Assembly: GCF_003205195.1 (NCBI RefSeq)
Contig: NZ_QJRY01000002.1
Span: 310,001-374,000, forward strand
Length of the DNA: 64,000 bases
Source: Peteryoungia wuzhouensis
GTDB lineage: Bacteria; Pseudomonadota; Alphaproteobacteria; Rhizobiales; Rhizobiaceae
Direction: 5' to 3'
Part shown: one piece after another, positions 9,679 through 19,087 of the stretch
Layout: each line of letters starts with the position of its first letter
How positions within the stretch are numbered: position 1 is the stretch's first letter
The notes under the pieces: generated by a model
Database searches by the model: none
What the model was told of the DNA's origin: nothing
Seen by the model: only the letters and a program-made list of their open reading frames with translations
Program-made: the position numbers and the translations under genes

Positions 9679-10077
9679 TCAGCTCCGGCTGGCCGCGAAC
9701 TTTGGCAACCCGTCATTGATCTCATAGAAATCGCCCTTGTCGGCGCAATAGATGTGATAGCCGCCCGCAAGCCCTGTCGGCGCTTCAAAGAGCCCTGCCA
9801 TCAGCGACACCGTCTTTTCTCCATCGCCCTTCCAGAACAGGGCCGAGCCGCAGGTTCGGCAGAAGGCGCGTTCGGCTCCGGGGCTTGCCCGATAGCGGCT
9901 GATATTCTCCTCTCCCGCGATCGTGACGTCATCGACGGCAACATTGGTTGTCGCGTAGTACAATCCGGTTTGGCGACGGCACTGGCTGCAGTGACAGTAG
10001 CCGACAGATCCGAGCTCGCCCGTGACGGTGACCTCGACCGCACCACAGAGGCATTTTCCGAAAATATTCCTGGCCAT
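9679..10077 (-). CDS. GFA (glutathione-dependent formaldehyde-activating-like) zinc protein
   Basis: A 132-residue protein of the GFA/CENP-V family, a small zinc-binding beta fold. The Cys ligands are in KCLCGAVEV (residues 8-16), YCHCSQCRRQTG and FCRTCGSALFW. The start was moved from an upstream in-frame Met to the ATG preceded by AGGAGG at a good distance, which also puts the KCLCG motif in its usual N-terminal place. Members are often annotated as glutathione-dependent formaldehyde-activating enzymes, but most have no shown activity, so only the fold is claimed. Confidence 0.88.
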   Translation of the reverse strand: MARNIFGKCLCGAVEVTVTGELGSVGYCHCSQCRRQTGLYYATTNVAVDDVTIAGEENISRYRASPGAERAFCRTCGSALFWKGDGEKTVSLMAGLFEAPTGLAGGYHIYCADKGDFYEINDGLPKFAASRS

Positions 10078-10160
10078 CAACGCCCTCCTGGCAAAACGAT
10101 TTCGGGCGAGCTTCGTAGAAGCCCGCCCGATCGTCAAACTCGGAAAACTGAAGCTTGGTT

Positions 10161-11537
10161 TCAGCCGTTCGCAACCATCATGCGCTTTTCGTCTCGACCA
10201 CCCTTCATCCGCTCGGCAAGCAGGAAGGCCAGTTCGAGGGCCTGATCGGCGTTGAGACGCGGATCGCAATGGGTGTGGTAGCGATCCTGCAGATCCTCGG
10301 CCGACACCGCACGCGCGCCACCGGTGCATTCGGTCACGTCCTTGCCGGTCATCTCGATATGGATGCCGCCCGGATGCGAGCCTTCGGCACGGTGGATCTG
10401 GAAGAAGCTCTCAACTTCCGACAGGACACGCTCGAAGGGACGGGTCTTGTAGTTGTTGAGCGTGATCGTGTTGCCATGCATCGGGTCACAGGACCAGACA
10501 ACCTTGCGACCCTCGCGCTCGACGGCGCGAATGAGGCGCGGCAGGTGCTCGGCCACCTTGTCGTGACCGAAACGGCAGATCAGCGTCAACCGGCCCGCTT
10601 CGTTCTGCGGGTTCAGGATGTCGATCAGGTTCAAGAGATCGTCCGCCTGCAGCGACGGACCGCACTTGAGACCGATCGGGTTCTTGATCCCGCGGCAGTA
10701 TTCCAGATGCGCGTGATCGGCCTGACGGGTACGGTCACCAATCCAGATCATGTGGCCGGAGGTGGCATACCAGTCGCCAGACGTGGAATCGACGCGGGTC
10801 AGTGCCTCTTCATAGCCGAGCAGCAGAGCTTCGTGGCTGGTGAAGAAATCGGTCTCGCGCAAGCTCGGATTGTTGTCCGACGTGATGCCGATGGCCTTCA
10901 TGAAGTCCATGGTTTCGGAAATACGGTCGGCGAGCTTGCGGTAACGCTCAGCCTGCGGGCTATCCTTGATGAAACCGAGCATCCACTGGTGCACATTGTC
11001 GAGGTTGGCATAACCACCCATCGCGAAGGCGCGCAAGAGGTTCAGCGTCGCGGCCGACTGGCGATAGGCCATCAGCTGCCGTTCCGGGTTCGGAATGCGG
11101 GCATCCTCGGTGAACTCGATGCCGTTGATGATGTCGCCACGGTAGCTCGGCAGTTCCACGTCGCCGATCTTTTCCATGTCCGACGAACGCGGCTTGGCGA
11201 ACTGGCCGGCGATACGGCCGACCTTGACCACCGGCAACTGTGCACCAAAGGTCAGAACGACAGCCATCTGCAGGAAGGCACGGAAGAAGTCGCGGATGTT
11301 GTCGGCGCCGTGTTCGGCAAAGCTCTCGGCGCAGTCACCGCCCTGCAGCAGGAAGGCATTGCCTTCCGCGACCTGGGCCAGCGACTTCTTCAGACGACGC
11401 GCTTCACCCGCAAAGACCAGCGGCGGATAGGAGGCGAGCTGCTGCTCGGCAGCCTTCAATGCATCCTGGTCCGGATAGGCCGGAACCTGCTTGATCGGCT
11501 TCTGCCGCCAGCTGTTCGGGGTCCAATTTTGCGCCAT
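10161..11537 (-). CDS. class II 3-deoxy-7-phosphoheptulonate (DAHP) synthase
   Basis: Catalyses the first step of the shikimate pathway, joining phosphoenolpyruvate and erythrose 4-phosphate to make the precursor of aromatic amino acids. The 458-residue protein matches the plant-like class II family in length and motifs: [11 protein letters not shown] near residue 60, then [11 protein letters not shown] and [13 protein letters not shown] towards the C-terminus. The start [11 protein letters not shown] follows AGGTGA; an upstream in-frame Met is less likely. The gene is on the same strand as the GFA gene, 83 bases upstream of it. The metal-binding Cys in GGDCAES is present, so it should be active. 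Confidence 0.95.
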   Translation of the reverse strand: MAQNWTPNSWRQKPIKQVPAYPDQDALKAAEQQLASYPPLVFAGEARRLKKSLAQVAEGNAFLLQGGDCAESFAEHGADNIRDFFRAFLQMAVVLTFGAQLPVVKVGRIAGQFAKPRSSDMEKIGDVELPSYRGDIINGIEFTEDARIPNPERQLMAYRQSAATLNLLRAFAMGGYANLDNVHQWMLGFIKDSPQAERYRKLADRISETMDFMKAIGITSDNNPSLRETDFFTSHEALLLGYEEALTRVDSTSGDWYATSGHMIWIGDRTRQADHAHLEYCRGIKNPIGLKCGPSLQADDLLNLIDILNPQNEAGRLTLICRFGHDKVAEHLPRLIRAVEREGRKVVWSCDPMHGNTITLNNYKTRPFERVLSEVESFFQIHRAEGSHPGGIHIEMTGKDVTECTGGARAVSAEDLQDRYHTHCDPRLNADQALELAFLLAERMKGGRDEKRMMVANG

Positions 11538-11780
11538 CGTCGTCACCTGTCTTGTACTGGAACTGCGGCAACCTCCCGGCCGCAAGGGATGGGGGCTTAT
11601 AAACGGTTATCTAAGGGTTGGAAAGCCGAAGTTGAAGGGCTTTCGAACACATTCGCGACCCAACAGCTCCGACATCTCGCAGCCGTCACCGCACATGCGA
11701 CAACACCGGGTGGGGACACGCCACTTGAATTGACCAGCACGTAAACGTAATCTGTGCGGGTCTGTGATGGGAGGATCCGG

Positions 11781-12653
11781 ATGACACCGCATGACGCCGC
11801 ACCGCCACCGGAAAAGCGTGATCTCGTCATCACCACTGCAGATGGCTTTCCGATTTCGGCCACGCTTTTCTCAGGGACAGGTAAGGGGCCGCTTGCTCTC
11901 ATATCCGCTGCGGCCGCGGTCCCCCGTGGCTTTTATGCGCGTTTTGCCGTGCATCTGGTGCAAGACCACGGCTTTCGCGCCGCCCTCACCTACGATTACC
12001 GTGGCGTTTCGGGTTCCACTGCGCCATCGGACTGGCGCCGACCACTGCTGATGCGCGACTGGGCCCATTTCGACATGCCGGCCGCCCTGAAGAGGCTGGA
12101 AGCAGAGGCGCCCGGCCATCCGGTCGTGGGCATAGGCCAATCCTTCGGAGGGCAGGTCCTGGCGCTGGGAGGCTGCTCGGATCGCTTTCAACGGTATCTG
12201 ATGGTCGCGACCATGACGGGCTATTGGGGCAACACGAAAACTCGCTACCGCGTTTTCAGCCAGATGAACCTGATCGGCGTGCCGCTCGCGCTCTTGCTGG
12301 GTAAGGTCCCTGGCCAGGTTGGGCTTGGACAGACCCTGCCCGGCACAGTTTTCCGTGAATGGGCCCGCTGGGGTCGCCATCCCGAATATTTCTTTGCCGA
12401 TCAGACCATGGATGCGGTTCGCCGTTTCGGCGAAGTCGAAACGCCTATCCTGGCCCTCGGCATGACTGACGACCCCTGGGGCACGCCGCGCGCCCAGCAT
12501 GCCCTGCTGAAATACTACCACCGCGCGCCGACAGAAATACGCTGGCTCTCACCGGAAGAGGCCGGCGGCCCCATCGGTCATCTGGGTTTCTTCCGGTCGC
12601 AGTTCCGCGACACCCTCTGGCAGCCCGCCATCGAATGGCTGCAGCAGAGCTGA
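11781..12653 (+). CDS. alpha/beta hydrolase
   Basis: A 290-residue alpha/beta-fold hydrolase. The nucleophile elbow is GIGQSFGGQ (Ser in GQSFGG), preceded by a DYRGVSGS segment. Later acidic (GMTDDPWGTP) and His (GGPIGHLGFF) residues could complete the catalytic triad. It resembles YheT-type or serine aminopeptidase-like predicted hydrolases of rhizobia, with no signal peptide. The ATG has GGAGG 6 bases upstream, so the extension to base 11754 is discarded. It is divergent from the DAHP synthase and has no operon partner. The substrate is unknown. Confidence 0.85.
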   Translation: MTPHDAAPPPEKRDLVITTADGFPISATLFSGTGKGPLALISAAAAVPRGFYARFAVHLVQDHGFRAALTYDYRGVSGSTAPSDWRRPLLMRDWAHFDMPAALKRLEAEAPGHPVVGIGQSFGGQVLALGGCSDRFQRYLMVATMTGYWGNTKTRYRVFSQMNLIGVPLALLLGKVPGQVGLGQTLPGTVFREWARWGRHPEYFFADQTMDAVRRFGEVETPILALGMTDDPWGTPRAQHALLKYYHRAPTEIRWLSPEEAGGPIGHLGFFRSQFRDTLWQPAIEWLQQS

Positions 12654-12899
12654 GACGTTGCACTGCACCCAAGTTACCCACAGTTTCCACAGGCGGGCAG
12701 CTTGCAAGCGCAACACGGGAACTTGCTGTCCACTCGGGTGAGTCGCATCATCAACGGTCTCCGAATACCGCAGCGCCGGACACGTCCGGTATCCTGCGAC
12801 CAGCTTCACGCAAGCCTCAATGGCTACCCGCCATTGTGGGGGCAGTGCAGTGAGTTGGGAAGCCGTTGGTTTCTCGCGTTGATCATGAGGATCATTGTG

Positions 12900-13028
12900 A
12901 TGGCGTATGATTGGAGTGGCGTACAGGCCCGTCGGAACCGCAGGTTGCGGTTTGCCTTATTGTCCCTGCTGGCGTTGGCCCTGTTCACGGCCCCGATCGT
13001 CGCCACAGAGTTCATCCAGCATTTTTGA
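12900..13028 (+). CDS. small single-TM protein (42 residues)
   Basis: A tiny protein with a basic N-terminus (MAYDWSGVQARRNRRLR) followed by one hydrophobic helix (FALLSLLALALFTAPIVA) and a short end. The ATG has a GAGGATC ribosome site about 8 bases upstream; Met codons further up have none. It ends 48 bases before a bidirectional hairpin terminator. The layout (basic start, one helix, own ribosome site, own terminator) supports a real small membrane protein. No function can be assigned. Confidence 0.55.
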   Translation: MAYDWSGVQARRNRRLRFALLSLLALALFTAPIVATEFIQHF

Positions 13029-13075
13029 GAGCGCGCCGGTACGGGAATAATCCCCAGGCTGAGCCCGCAGTGGAT

Positions 13076-13116
13076 AAAGGCCCGCCGGATGCGTCAGCAC
13101 CAATTGGCGGGCCTTT
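13076..13116. terminator. bidirectional terminator
   Basis: A perfect 11-bp inverted repeat AAAGGCCCGCC/GGCGGGCCTTT with a 19-base loop lies between the small membrane gene (plus) and gor (minus), which converge here. T-runs are short on both sides. Confidence 0.7.
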
Positions 13117-13124
13117 CCGCGTTA

Positions 13125-14513
13125 TCAGACACGCTCCCCGTTTTTCACCCGGTAGCTCGGGCTATACATCGTGACGAGTTCCTCTGCCGCCGTCGGATGC
13201 ACGGCCATGGTCCGGTCGAAATCGTCCTTGGTGCAGCCCGCTTTCAGCGTGATCCCGAGAAGCTGGGCCATCTCGCCGGCATCATGTCCGAGGATATGGG
13301 CGCCGACGACCTTGCGGTCGGCGGCATTGACGATCAGCTTCATGATCATCTTCTCGGCACGCCCCGAAAGCGTGGCCTTCATCGGCCGGAATTGCGCACG
13401 GTAGACCTCGATCTCGTCGAATTTCTTCGCAGCCTGCTCTTCCGAAAGGCCGACAGTGCCGATTTCCGGCTGCGAAAACACGGCCGTCGCAATCAGCTCG
13501 TGGTCCGGTGACGTCGGATTACCCTTGTACTCCGTCTCGATGAAGCACATCGCCTCATGGATCGCGACAGGCGTCAACTGCACCCGATCGGTGACATCTC
13601 CGAGCGCGAAAATGCTCGGCACATTGGTACGCGAATACCGATCGACGACGACGGCACCGCGCTCGTTGATCTCGACACCGGCGGCTTCAAGACCGAGCCC
13701 CGTCGTATTCGGATCCCTGCCGAGCGCCAGCATGACCTGCTCGACCACCAAAACGCCGTTCTTCATGGTTTCGACCTGAAGATTTCCGGCCGGTGATTTC
13801 TCCACCTTCTGAATATGGTCCTGGCAAAGGATGCGGATGCCCTTCGCCTCCATCGCCTCGTGCAGGCCGCGCCGCATATCCTGGTCGAATCGGCTGAGGA
13901 TCTCCGCCCCCCGATAGATCAGCGTCGTCTCGACGCCGAGCCCGTGGAAGATATTGGCGAACTCCACCGCGATATACCCGCCGCCGGCAATCAGGATCGA
14001 GCGTGGCAGGGTCTCCAGATGGAAGGCCTCGTTCGACGAAATGCACAGCTCATGTCCAGGCAGAGATGCATGCGGATTCGGTGCGCCGCCGACTGCGATG
14101 ATGATGCGCTCCGCCGAGACTTCCCGACCGGTCGCCACGAGCCGCACGCTGTGCGGCCCGGTGAGTTCCGCGCGGGTCTGCAGGATCTCGGCACCCGCCC
14201 CTTCTAGGCCCTTGCGATAGAGCCCTTCGAGCCGGTCGATCTCCTTATCCTTGGCCGCGATCAGCGCATGCCAGTCAAAGCGGCTCTCGCCGACGGTCCA
14301 GCCGAAGCCCGCTGCATCCTCGAAATGCTCGTGGAACTGTGAAGCATAGACGAAGAGTTTCTTCGGTACGCAGCCGCGGATCACGCAGGTGCCACCAAAC
14401 CGATACTCCTCGGCGATGGCGACCTTCTTGCCCATCGCGGCGGCAAGCCGCGCGCTGCGAACCCCGCCGGATCCGCCCCCGATTACGAACAGATCATAGT
14501 CGAACTGGGTCAT
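13125..14513 (-). CDS. gor: glutathione-disulfide reductase
   Basis: An NADPH-dependent flavoenzyme that reduces oxidised glutathione in the cytoplasm. The 462-residue protein begins with the FAD-binding Rossmann motif VIGGGSGGVRSA. The redox-active disulfide follows in GGTCVIRGCVPKK (Cys43 and Cys48), where the VIRGCVPKK form is typical of glutathione reductases rather than lipoamide dehydrogenases. A second Rossmann motif (AGGGYIAVEFA) binds NADPH, and the C-terminal HPTAAEE holds the catalytic His/Glu pair. It lies downstream of the terminator that ends the rpiA-DUF2059 unit, so it should have its own promoter. Confidence 0.96.
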   Translation of the reverse strand: MTQFDYDLFVIGGGSGGVRSARLAAAMGKKVAIAEEYRFGGTCVIRGCVPKKLFVYASQFHEHFEDAAGFGWTVGESRFDWHALIAAKDKEIDRLEGLYRKGLEGAGAEILQTRAELTGPHSVRLVATGREVSAERIIIAVGGAPNPHASLPGHELCISSNEAFHLETLPRSILIAGGGYIAVEFANIFHGLGVETTLIYRGAEILSRFDQDMRRGLHEAMEAKGIRILCQDHIQKVEKSPAGNLQVETMKNGVLVVEQVMLALGRDPNTTGLGLEAAGVEINERGAVVVDRYSRTNVPSIFALGDVTDRVQLTPVAIHEAMCFIETEYKGNPTSPDHELIATAVFSQPEIGTVGLSEEQAAKKFDEIEVYRAQFRPMKATLSGRAEKMIMKLIVNAADRKVVGAHILGHDAGEMAQLLGITLKAGCTKDDFDRTMAVHPTAAEELVTMYSPSYRVKNGERV

Positions 14514-14574
14514 GCGTTTTGCTCCTGCGCTTGGCGGCTTCGCCGAATGTCAGCCTGATATAGGAGGCCGGGGC

Positions 14575-14607
14575 CAAAAAAGAAAAGCCCGGGACGATGC
14601 CCGGGCT
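14575..14607 (-). terminator. rho-independent terminator after the DUF2059 gene
   Basis: On the minus strand, AGCCCGGGC/GCCCGGGCT-type arms with a short ATCGT loop are followed directly by a T-rich tract of 11 bases with one interruption. This separates the rpiA-DUF2059 unit from gor. Confidence 0.85.
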
Positions 14608-14629
14608 CGAGAATTCAACAGGGAAGCAA

Positions 14630-15169
14630 TCAGGGCTTCGGCGCCTCGGCGGCCGGCTGGGTTGCCTGCACTTCTTTCAGAAGCGCGTCGTTCGACTGCT
14701 TTTCCAGATCGCGTGCAATGCCCGAGGTCCAGATGTCGGCAGCCTTCAGCAATTCGCGCGTGGCGATCGGGCCGTCCTTGAGCAGCTTCTTGCCGGCTTC
14801 GCTCGAATAGAAGGTGGTGATCGCCTGCAGCTCTTCCGGAGTGAAGGCCTTGGCATAGACGAGGGCGGCTTCGCGCTCCAGATCGGCGCGGCGGGTCGCA
14901 AGCTTCAGAGCTTCGGCTTCAACGGTCGAAGAAATCTGGTCCTGCAGGTTCGGATAAGCCTGAATGAGCTGAACCGTCAGGCGATCCATGATGTTCGGCA
15001 GGATGGCATCGAAACGATCGGTCACACCGAGTGCGTCGATCGCAGCGCGGGCTGCCTGCAGATGTTCCGGGGCAACGTCCTGTGCCTTGGCGGACATTGC
15101 GCCCAGCATGACGCTGCCGGCGACGATGGCGATCGAGGCGAAACGGCCCATACCCGAAATGCTGATCAT
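14630..15169 (-). CDS. DUF2059 periplasmic protein
   Basis: A 179-residue exported protein. A signal peptide (about residues 1-29, ending SAKA) is followed by a helical DUF2059 domain with the family hallmark KAFTPEELQAITTFYSSEAGKKLL. A Pro/Ala-rich tail ends the protein. Function is unknown. It begins 17 bases after the rpiA stop on the same strand with an AGGAG site, so it is likely co-transcribed with rpiA. A terminator follows about 20 bases after the stop. Confidence 0.88.
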   Translation of the reverse strand: MISISGMGRFASIAIVAGSVMLGAMSAKAQDVAPEHLQAARAAIDALGVTDRFDAILPNIMDRLTVQLIQAYPNLQDQISSTVEAEALKLATRRADLEREAALVYAKAFTPEELQAITTFYSSEAGKKLLKDGPIATRELLKAADIWTSGIARDLEKQSNDALLKEVQATQPAAEAPKP

Positions 15170-15186
15170 GTAATTCTATGCTCCTG

Positions 15187-15888
15187 TTAGTTTTTCGGCT
15201 CCATCACGCGCGCTCCCGCCGGACCGGCGATGATCGCGAGGGATGCCAAGTTTATGAATAGGCCGTGTTCCACAACGCCGGGGATCGCATTGAGCTGTTC
15301 CGCCAACGCGTCTGCATCAGGAATGCGGCCAAAAGATGCGTCGAGAATGAGGTGACCGCCATCCGTCATGTAGAGGCTGTCATCGCTGCGCTTGCGTAAG
15401 GTGAGCGCACCGGAAAGGCCCAGTCTCGAGGCCAGAGCCTCGATGGCGATCTGGGTCGACACCTGGCCGAACGGATTGATTTCGATCGGCAGCGGAAAGG
15501 CGCCCAGCGTGTCGACGATCTTGGTTTCGTCGGCAATCACGATCATCCGGCTCGAGGCCGAAGCGACGATCTTCTCGCGCAAAAGCGCGCCGCCGCCGCC
15601 CTTGATCAACCGCAGCTGCGCGTCGATCTCGTCGGCGCCGTCGATCGTCAGGTCCAGTTCCGGCAATTCGTCGAGGGAGCGGAGCTGCACTCCAAGTTCC
15701 AGGCAAAGCCGGGCAGTGCGCTCGGACGTCGGAACACCTTCCACCTTCAGCCCGCCGGCCACCCGCTCCGCCAGCAGGCGCACGAATTCCTCTGCCGTGG
15801 AACCAGTGCCGATGCCAAGCCGCATGCCGTCTTCGACATGGGTCAGTGCCTCGGCTGCTGCCTTGATCTTCATTTCCCGGGCGTCCAT
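15187..15888 (-). CDS. rpiA: ribose-5-phosphate isomerase A
   Basis: Interconverts ribose 5-phosphate and ribulose 5-phosphate in the pentose phosphate pathway. The 233-residue protein carries the RpiA signatures: [12 protein letters not shown] near residue 25, the catalytic [11 protein letters not shown] near residue 80 and [16 protein letters not shown] near residue 93. Length and motifs are normal. It heads a two-gene unit with the DUF2059 gene and is divergent from gph. A short GCCCCG/CGGGGC hairpin lies in the intervening space. Confidence 0.96.
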   Translation of the reverse strand: MDAREMKIKAAAEALTHVEDGMRLGIGTGSTAEEFVRLLAERVAGGLKVEGVPTSERTARLCLELGVQLRSLDELPELDLTIDGADEIDAQLRLIKGGGGALLREKIVASASSRMIVIADETKIVDTLGAFPLPIEINPFGQVSTQIAIEALASRLGLSGALTLRKRSDDSLYMTDGGHLILDASFGRIPDADALAEQLNAIPGVVEHGLFINLASLAIIAGPAGARVMEPKN

Positions 15889-16027
15889 GCGCCGAAAGCT
15901 CCCGTCTGTTGCGTCGAAAGCTGTTTACACGGCTCGTTCCACAAACGAAAGCCCCGCGACGGGGCCGACAATTGCCTTTTGCGGGGATTTCCCCTAACGC
16001 CGGACGGCAGATCGTTCAGCCCGGAGC

Positions 16028-16711
16028 ATGACCTTGACCGCGACGACCATAGTCTTCGACCTCGACGGAACGCTGGTGGATACGGCACCGGACCTCGTCG
16101 CCAGCCTCAATCATACCATCGCGATCAAGAACCTTGCCCCTGTCGGCTATGAGGACCTGACCCATCTGGTCGGCCAAGGCGCCCGCGTCATGATCGCCCG
16201 CGCCTTTGCGCTGAGGGGCTCGCCGCTGGCAGACGACGAAATCCCTGCCCTGCTGGACCGCTTCATCGCCCACTACGCAGCCGGCATGCCGGGGCTCAGC
16301 CGCCCCTATCCGGGTCTCGTCGAGGCACTCGACCGCCTGCGCGACGCCGGCCACCTCTTGGCCGTCTGCACCAACAAGATGGAGGGTCTCGCGCGTCCCC
16401 TGATCGAAACGCTCGGCTTGACCAGATACTTTACAGCGATCACCGGCGGCGACACTTTTGCGGTGCGCAAGCCAGACGCCGCCCACCTGACCGGCACGAT
16501 CGAACTGGCCGGCGGCGTAGCGCACAATGCGCTGATGATCGGCGACAGCATCAACGACATCCTGGCCGCCCGCAATGCAGGCATTCCGTCGATTGCGGTT
16601 CCCTTCGGCTATTCCGATGTCGCCGTCGAGACGCTGGGTGCCTCCACCGTCATCAGCCATTTCGACGAACTGACACCGGAACTCGTCGAGCGGTTGACAA
16701 CCCGGGCCTGA
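16028..16711 (+). CDS. gph: phosphoglycolate phosphatase (HAD family)
   Basis: A haloacid-dehalogenase-family phosphatase that removes phosphate from 2-phosphoglycolate, a product of DNA-end repair and of oxygenase side reactions. The 227-residue protein starts with the nucleophile motif VFDLDGTLVDTAPDL (motif I). Motif II lies in AVCTNKM, and motifs III/IV are the Lys in RKPDAAHL and IGDSINDILAA. The cap insertion between motifs I and II has the length usual for Gph. Gene order next to rpiA fits a carbon-metabolism neighbourhood. The HAD family is certain; the exact substrate follows from best family resemblance. Confidence 0.88.
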   Translation: MTLTATTIVFDLDGTLVDTAPDLVASLNHTIAIKNLAPVGYEDLTHLVGQGARVMIARAFALRGSPLADDEIPALLDRFIAHYAAGMPGLSRPYPGLVEALDRLRDAGHLLAVCTNKMEGLARPLIETLGLTRYFTAITGGDTFAVRKPDAAHLTGTIELAGGVAHNALMIGDSINDILAARNAGIPSIAVPFGYSDVAVETLGASTVISHFDELTPELVERLTTRA

Positions 16712-16740
16712 AACGAAAATGGCGGGCCAAAGCCCGCCAT
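16712..16740 (-). terminator. terminator for the L,D-transpeptidase gene
   Basis: A perfect 9-bp stem ATGGCGGGC/GCCCGCCAT with a 4-base loop is followed on the minus strand by TTTCGTTT. It lies between convergent gph and the L,D-transpeptidase gene and may serve both. Confidence 0.7.
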
Positions 16741-16772
16741 ATCATCGTTTCCAGACGCTCGATGCCGCTGGA

Positions 16773-18647
16773 TCAGGCCTTCGGAGCTCTCGCATCCGTG
16801 GTGATCTTGAAGGCCTTGGCCGTGTATTCGTCTCGAGCATAAACGTCGTCGAAATATTCGATCACGCCGTCCTTGTTCGGCCATGCCGTGAAATAGGACA
16901 CATAGACCGGAATCTTCTGCGGCACCTGGACGGCGCGGTTCTGACCCGACGCAATCTGCTTGCCGATTTCCTCGACCGTCGTCCCCATCACGGCCGCCGC
17001 CATGACGCGCGGCTGGGCCAGACGCACGCACCCATGGCTAAGCGCACGCATGTCGCGGTTGAAGAAGCTCTTCGAGGGCGTGTCGTGCATGTAGATCGCG
17101 TGATCGTTCGGGAAGAGGATCTTCAGCTCGCCGAGCGCGTTGTCGCCACCCGGCGGCTGGCGCACGTCGACCGAATGGGTCGTATTCCAGTCCACCTGGC
17201 TCGACGCCACCTTGCGACCACCATAGGAGACCTCATAGCCGAGGCGATCGAGATAGGACGGATCTGCCCGAAGCTTCGGCAGCATCTCGTTGACGATGAT
17301 CGACTTCGGCACGCCCCAATACGGGTTGAACTCGACGGTTTCGATCTGATCCTGGAAGAAATAGGTCTGGTTCGACTTCGAGCCGACGACCACACGCATC
17401 GACAGCTGCTCCTTGCCATCGTTGACGTAGTACACTTGGAAGGCAGGCTGGTTGATGAAGACGTAACGCTGGCCAAGATCGGACGGCAACCAGCGGACGG
17501 CTTCCATGGCGACCTGCAGCTTTGCGATCTTTTCCTGATTGCTGTGGCCGGTCATCGCACGGATCGTTGCCGGGCCGACGACACCGTCGGCTTTCAGGCC
17601 CTTTTCCTTCTGGAAGGTTTCGACCAGCGAAACCAGCTCCGGCGTGTAGTCCGGGGTTCCGGTATAAGCGGCAAGCGTCGCGGCATGCTGGGACAGCACC
17701 GCCTCGGAGGCAACCTGCTTGACCGCACCCACGATGCGCGACAATTCCGGGTTGGTCTGGCCTGGCTTCAGCAACGTGCCGGGAGCAATCGTGATCGGCT
17801 CGACGTCCGCCTGGGCATCTTCTGCGCGCAGACGTTCCAATTCGGCGCGCAGCGCGAGGAATTGCGGGTTCTTCGGGTCGCGATTGCGAAGATAGGCCGC
17901 GACATCAGGGCTCTTGCGCAGCATGTCGAGCACCGGGGCGATGTTCACGCCTTTCCGCTTGAAGTCGTAATAGCCGGAGATCTTGTTGGGATCGATACGC
18001 CCGCGCACGGTGTCCTGGACATAGGTCAAAACCTTGGCGGACAGGGCGACTTCGAAGCCCATCAATTCACGCTGGCGCAATTCCGGATCAGCGGTGGCGC
18101 TGGCGTCAGACGGCAAGGTGACGGCATAATCTTCCGGCGACAGGCCAGCAGCACCGGCATCGGCGAGTGCCGCGACCATCTGCCGGCCGCGTTCGGACAA
18201 GCCTGCCTCGTCCACCCAGATCAGCGGCTTCGTCGCGTTGGAATAGTAGGCTTCGACGGTCTTGGCGACCTCGTCATTCGCCCGCACGTTCACCTCGGCC
18301 AGGAAGCGGCGCGTGCCAAGCACTTCGTTCTGAGCAGCCGGATCGCCGTTCGCGGCCGTCGGCAAGGCGATCCGGATCGCCCGCTGGGCTTCCGGCTTGT
18401 AGGTGTAGTAACGCGGCCCCGTCACCTTCGGCAGCGGCTCGGGATCGCCCATTTCAAGGCCGCCAAGCGCCTGCTGCTCAAGAAGGTTCGGTCGTGCCTT
18501 CTCGCGTGTGTTGCGGCCGGGACCACCGCGCAGAAGATCGAGAAGCGTCGTTGCTGAAGCCTGCTCAGGCAATGCACCAAGGGCAGTCGTCGCCGCCAGG
18601 AATGCCGTCAGTACGAATGTGGGAGTTCTCGTCATTCTTGCTCTCAT
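16773..18647 (-). CDS. YcbB-type L,D-transpeptidase
   Basis: A periplasmic cell-wall enzyme that makes 3-3 cross-links in peptidoglycan. The start chosen (MRARMTRTPTFVL) opens a signal peptide ending near EQASA; upstream or slightly downstream Met codons are alternatives. After a helical scaffold region comes a peptidoglycan-binding segment (FQKEKGLKADGVVGPATIRAM), then the YkuD catalytic domain with HDTPSKSFFNRDMRALSHGC and VRLAQP, in which the Cys of SHGCVRL is the nucleophile. At 624 residues it matches the long YcbB/LdtD class. It is monocistronic. Rhizobiales rely heavily on 3-3 cross-links, so several such enzymes per genome are expected. Confidence 0.92.
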   Translation of the reverse strand: MRARMTRTPTFVLTAFLAATTALGALPEQASATTLLDLLRGGPGRNTREKARPNLLEQQALGGLEMGDPEPLPKVTGPRYYTYKPEAQRAIRIALPTAANGDPAAQNEVLGTRRFLAEVNVRANDEVAKTVEAYYSNATKPLIWVDEAGLSERGRQMVAALADAGAAGLSPEDYAVTLPSDASATADPELRQRELMGFEVALSAKVLTYVQDTVRGRIDPNKISGYYDFKRKGVNIAPVLDMLRKSPDVAAYLRNRDPKNPQFLALRAELERLRAEDAQADVEPITIAPGTLLKPGQTNPELSRIVGAVKQVASEAVLSQHAATLAAYTGTPDYTPELVSLVETFQKEKGLKADGVVGPATIRAMTGHSNQEKIAKLQVAMEAVRWLPSDLGQRYVFINQPAFQVYYVNDGKEQLSMRVVVGSKSNQTYFFQDQIETVEFNPYWGVPKSIIVNEMLPKLRADPSYLDRLGYEVSYGGRKVASSQVDWNTTHSVDVRQPPGGDNALGELKILFPNDHAIYMHDTPSKSFFNRDMRALSHGCVRLAQPRVMAAAVMGTTVEEIGKQIASGQNRAVQVPQKIPVYVSYFTAWPNKDGVIEYFDDVYARDEYTAKAFKITTDARAPKA

Positions 18648-19087
18648 GTCAGGTCGAGCCCGATGGACTCGCGGCTTGATGGCCATTTGCGCGGATCACT
18701 AGCCGATCAGCCTTGGATTGGGAAGTTCGACGCCGCAACGGTGAACGGAACGCCGGGCAGAAATTCACGCGACCGCGCCGTTCAAAAAGCGCTGCCTGAG
18801 GAGAAACTTAATGGAAACATTCGTTAATTTTTCATTGACGTTAATGAAATGTAGCAAAACCCTGCCCGCTATACACTGTCACGGCCGAGACAAATTGTCG
18901 TGACGCGTGCCGAATTTGACACAAGCCGCCGGCCGGACCGAAGAGTGCAGCAGCATGGGACCGCGTGCAAAAATACTTGACATACATACGCAAGATAAAG
19001 CCATGCAGTTGCAACGATGGCGATGCATCCTACATTGCCGCCCGTGTTGCGCATCCTGATCAACCATCCGAAAAGGCTGAATTTCCC
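18648..19087. other. 440-base intergenic region with divergent regulatory content
   Basis: This gap between the L,D-transpeptidase gene (minus) and fumC (plus) turns AT-rich near 18800-18860. It holds a 30-codon reading frame with a strong ribosome site (listed separately) and an imperfect palindrome CATTGACGTTAATG at 18832-18845. A TTGACA lies at 18977-18982 without a convincing -10. The frame of fumC is open back to base 18965, but that stretch lacks fumarase similarity. Confidence 0.5.
18811..18903 (+). CDS. candidate small protein or leader peptide (30 residues)
   Basis: A short frame beginning METFVNFSLTLMKC is preceded by GAGGAG 7 bases before the ATG, one of the strongest ribosome sites in the window. 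The product has a modestly hydrophobic start and two Cys residues. It lies about 185 bases upstream of fumC. No homologue is recognised, and the start of this frame overlaps the palindrome noted in the gap, so it could be chance. Confidence 0.27.
   Translation: METFVNFSLTLMKCSKTLPAIHCHGRDKLS

Noticed and set aside
10155..11744. 529-codon plus-strand frame opposite the DAHP synthase gene
   Set aside because: Shadow of the class II DAHP synthase, which has clear family motifs.
12674..12691. Two DnaA-box-like sequences (TTACCCACA, TTTCCACA)
   Set aside because: Both differ from TTATCCACA, only two occur, and no AT-rich unwinding region or replication gene is nearby.
16719..18557. 612-codon plus-strand frame opposite the L,D-transpeptidase gene
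   Set aside because: The opposite strand encodes a recognisable enzyme over the same span; the antisense product has no known motif.
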